Made by a program: the position numbers and the translations under genes
The notes under the pieces: model-generated
Database searches by the model: none
The model's input: the letters and a program-made list of their open reading frames with translations, nothing else
What the model was told of the DNA's origin: nothing
NCBI RefSeq assembly: GCF_030127145.1
Contig: NZ_CP126158.1
Location: 1,116,001 to 1,180,000 of the forward strand
DNA: 64,000 bases
Direction of reading: 5' to 3'
From: Halobaculum halobium
Lineage (GTDB): Archaea; Halobacteriota; Halobacteria; Halobacteriales; Haloferacaceae
Part shown: piece by piece, positions 61,497 through 64,000 of the stretch
Position numbering within the stretch: position 1 is the first letter of the stretch
Layout: each line of letters opens with the position of its first letter

Positions 61497-63722
61497 ATGA
61501 ATGAAGTCCAACTCGAAGTCGCGAAGGCGTACCCGAACGACTCCGGCCGAGGGATCGCCCGCCTCGACCCGGACACCCTCCTACACCTGAAGCTCTCTCC
61601 GGGCGACATCATCGAGATCGAGGGAGCCGAGACCACCGCCGCGAAAGTGTGGCGCGCCGACCGACAGGACTGGAACACCGACACGGTCCGTATCGACGGG
61701 TTCACGCGCCAGAACGCCGACGTGGGAATCGGCGAGCGCGTCACGATCCGGAAGGCCGAGGCGAAGAAGGCCGAGTCGCTGACGCTCGCGCCGCCCGAGG
61801 AGGCGTCGGTGCAGTTCGGCTCCGACGCCGCGGGCATGGTGAAACGGCAGATCCTCAAGCGCCCGGTCGTCGAGCGCGACATCGTCCCCGTGATGTCCTC
61901 CACGAACCACCCGTTCATGCGCTCTCCGGGACAGGCGATTCCGCTGATCGCCGTCGACACCGAACCCGACGGCGTCTGTCTGATCACCGAAGACACCGAT
62001 GTCGAACTGCGCGAGGAGCCGATCTCCGGGTTCGAGAAGACCGGCGGCGGCATCACCTACGAGGACATCGGCGGCCTCCAACAGGAGATTCAGCGCGTCC
62101 GCGAGATGGTCGAGCTGCCGATGAAACACCCCCAGATCTTCAAGAAGCTGGGGATCGAGCCGCCACAGGGCGTCCTCTTGCACGGCCCGCCGGGCACCGG
62201 CAAGACGCTGCTGGCGAAGGCGGTCGCCAACGAGACCTCCGCGAGCTTCTTCTCCATCGCGGGGCCCGAGATCATCTCGAAGTACTACGGCGAGTCCGAG
62301 CAGCAGCTCCGGGAGATCTTCGAGGACGCGAAAGACGAGAGCCCGAGCATCATCTTCATCGACGAGTTGGACTCCATCGCGCCCAAACGCGAGGACGTGA
62401 CCGGCGAGGTGGAGCGCCGCGTCGTCGCCCAGCTGTTGACGATGATGGACGGGCTGGAGACCCGCGGGCAGGTGATCGTCATCGCGGCGACGAACCGCGT
62501 CGACTCCGTCGACCCCGCGCTCCGGCGCCCGGGTCGCTTCGACCGCGAGATCGAGATCGGCGTCCCCGACGAGGTCGGCCGCAAGGAGATCCTCCAGATC
62601 CACACCCGCGGCATGCCGCTGTCGGACGACGTGGGGCTGGACCGCCTGGCCGACGAGACGCACGGCTTCGTCGGCGCCGACATCGAGAGTCTCACGAAGG
62701 AGGCGGCGATGAAGGCGCTGCGGCGCTACCTCCCGGAGATCGACCTCGACGAGGAGGACATCCCGCCGAGCCTCATCGACCGGATGATCGTCAAGCGCGA
62801 CGACTTCCACGGCGCGCTGGCGGACGTGGAGCCGTCGGCGATGCGCGAGGTGCTCGTCGAGCTCCCGAAGGTCACCTGGGAGGACGTCGGCGGCCTCGAA
62901 GAGGCCCAACAGCAGGTTGAGGAGGCCGTCGAGTGGCCCCTCACCAGCCCGGAGAAGTTCGAGCGGATGGGCATCGAGGCGCCGAAGGGCGTTCTGCTGT
63001 ACGGCCCGCCCGGCACCGGCAAGACGCTGATGGCGAAAGCGGTCGCCAACGAGACCAACGCCAACTTCATTTCGGTTCGCGGACCGCAGCTGCTGTCGAA
63101 GTGGGTCGGCGAGTCCGAGAAGGCGATCCGCCAGACGTTCAGGAAGGCCCGGCAGGTCGCCCCCACCGTGATCTTCTTCGACGAGCTCGACAGCCTCGCG
63201 CCCAGCCGCGGCCAGGAGATGGGGAACAACGTCTCCGAGCGGGTCGTCAACCAACTTCTCACCGAACTCGACGGGCTGGAGGAGATGGGCAACGTGATGG
63301 TGATCGGCGCGACGAACCGCCCGGACATGATCGACCCGGCGCTGATCCGCTCGGGTCGGTTCGACCGGCTCGTCATGATCGGCCAGCCCGACGAGGAGGG
63401 TCGCGAGCAGATCCTCAAGATACACACCGACGACACGCCGCTGAGCGCCGACGTGAGCCTGCGCGAGCTCGCCGAGCGCACCGACGGCTACGTCGGGTCC
63501 GACTTGGAGTCGATCGCCCGCGAGGCCGCGATCCAAGCGCTTCGCGAGGACGACGACGCCGAGGACGTGAACATGCGCCACTTCGATCAGGCGATGGAGG
63601 CGGTGCGACCGACTATCTCCGAGGAGATCATGAGCTACTACGCCGACATCGAAGAGCAGTTCAAAGGCGGCGGCACAGACAGCCTCCGCACCGACCGCGG
63701 CGGGCGGATCGGCTTCCAGTGA
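61497..63722 (+). CDS. CDC48/p97-type AAA ATPase
   Basis: This hexameric unfoldase has 741 residues: an N domain (1-180, double-psi barrel [21 protein letters not shown]), then two AAA modules. D1 has Walker A GPPGTGKT (230-237) with [15 protein letters not shown]2 has GPPGTGKT (503-510) with [14 protein letters not shown], plus arginine fingers in RRPGRFDR and IRSGRFDR. The pore loops are [12 protein letters not shown] and [12 protein letters not shown]. The C-terminus is short and acidic. It extracts proteins for degradation, probably by the proteasome. I chose the ATG at 61497 ([15 protein letters not shown]). Confidence 0.96.
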   Translation: MNEVQLEVAKAYPNDSGRGIARLDPDTLLHLKLSPGDIIEIEGAETTAAKVWRADRQDWNTDTVRIDGFTRQNADVGIGERVTIRKAEAKKAESLTLAPPEEASVQFGSDAAGMVKRQILKRPVVERDIVPVMSSTNHPFMRSPGQAIPLIAVDTEPDGVCLITEDTDVELREEPISGFEKTGGGITYEDIGGLQQEIQRVREMVELPMKHPQIFKKLGIEPPQGVLLHGPPGTGKTLLAKAVANETSASFFSIAGPEIISKYYGESEQQLREIFEDAKDESPSIIFIDELDSIAPKREDVTGEVERRVVAQLLTMMDGLETRGQVIVIAATNRVDSVDPALRRPGRFDREIEIGVPDEVGRKEILQIHTRGMPLSDDVGLDRLADETHGFVGADIESLTKEAAMKALRRYLPEIDLDEEDIPPSLIDRMIVKRDDFHGALADVEPSAMREVLVELPKVTWEDVGGLEEAQQQVEEAVEWPLTSPEKFERMGIEAPKGVLLYGPPGTGKTLMAKAVANETNANFISVRGPQLLSKWVGESEKAIRQTFRKARQVAPTVIFFDELDSLAPSRGQEMGNNVSERVVNQLLTELDGLEEMGNVMVIGATNRPDMIDPALIRSGRFDRLVMIGQPDEEGREQILKIHTDDTPLSADVSLRELAERTDGYVGSDLESIAREAAIQALREDDDAEDVNMRHFDQAMEAVRPTISEEIMSYYADIEEQFKGGGTDSLRTDRGGRIGFQ

Positions 63723-63772
63723 ACCTCGTTTAACGGGGCGCTCGACCCCCGCCAAAACCCGTTCATGCGAAA

Positions 63773-63792
63773 AAGGCCGCTCGCTCGGCCTT
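63773..63792 (+). terminator. 7-bp hairpin after the CDC48 gene
   Basis: The sequence aaggccg-ctcgct-cggcctt forms a 7-bp stem with a 6-base loop, 50 bases after the CDC48 stop, preceded by a run of A on the plus strand. It is a possible transcription end or RNA stabiliser. Confidence 0.35.
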
Positions 63793-63939
63793 CGACCTCG
63801 CTCGCGGACCAATCGCTGGCGCGAACCGCAACCGCAGGTGATTATCTATTTGTATGCCTGGGAGGATTATTGGAACTCTGTTTCGAGAGCCTCCGGATGT
63901 AATCGCTGATCAGTGTGCCCTGCAAATTGGTTACGTAGT

Positions 63940-64000
63940 TCAGACTATCCCGGCAAACCAGAGAGCTGTATAGGTTACCGTCAGAACGGACAGGACGATG
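63940..64000 (-). CDS. partial gene, C-terminal end of a membrane protein
   Basis: Read on the minus strand, the last 61 bases encode IVLSVLTVTYTALWFAGIV followed by TGA at 63940-63942. The hydrophobic run fits the C-terminal helix of a membrane protein whose start lies beyond the right edge. Its codons use more A/T at third positions than the rest of the window. Since only 20 codons are visible, this could also be chance. Confidence 0.35.
   Translation of the reverse strand, partial: IVLSVLTVTYTALWFAGIV

Overview
The window is chromosomal DNA of a halophilic archaeon (class Halobacteria). The evidence is roughly 70% G+C, very acidic proteins, leaderless genes with TATA boxes about 25 bases before the start codon, an intron-containing elongator tRNA-Met, a CetZ tubulin, CDC48, RadB, ribosomal protein S8e, cofactor F420 genes, a PGF-CTERM surface protein and many small zinc-finger proteins. 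A Haloferacales relative such as Halorubrum or Halobaculum fits best, but the genus is inferred. Nearly all of it looks like core genome. No insertion sequence, CRISPR array, rRNA or replication origin was seen.

Layout. 1-6100: partial beta-carbonic anhydrase, macro-domain protein, S9 peptidase, inositol-phosphatase-family enzyme, and a DUF4349 lipoprotein gene broken by an apparent one-base frameshift. 6100-12600: YqjF-like protein, lipoprotein, UspA, VOC protein, KDPG aldolase, an ABC-2 exporter pair, a methyltransferase and an Rdx protein. 12700-16800: respiratory block with a CtaA-CtaB fusion, cytochrome oxidase subunit II, a CxxC membrane protein and a possible small RNA. 16800-24600: amphi-Trp/PadR divergent pair, AI-2E-type permease, MgtC/DUF4010 protein, class III aminotransferase, zinc-finger proteins and MutY. 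24600-34700: quinone oxidoreductase, sucCD, PGF-CTERM protein, HpcH/HpaI aldolase, nitrite/sulfite reductase and small proteins.

34800-36323 holds a lower-GC beta-helix lipoprotein directly beside the 3' end of the intron-containing tRNA-Met. 36400-43700 carries a DUF7115-like protein, regulators, a TVP38 protein, and a lipid-carrier cluster: a DUF92 protein (frameshifted here) and two cis-prenyltransferase homologues that meet tail to tail. One homologue keeps the catalytic Asp and the other keeps the C-terminal RRFG motif, as in eukaryotic heteromeric dolichol synthases. This is the most interesting locus in the window.

43700-49800: CofG, an esterase and CofC for F420, then cetZ with an overlapping downstream gene for a secreted, membrane-anchored protein, then an NDUFA9-like epimerase. 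49900-55400: pyrG-guaA, a TrkA-N-like protein, an acidic repeat protein, a cupin and S8e. 55500-63722: RadB, a large chemotaxis transducer, a YqgF/RuvC-like protein, LarC with a histidine-rich insert, and CDC48. The last 160 bases drop in G+C and seem to contain the end of another gene on the minus strand.
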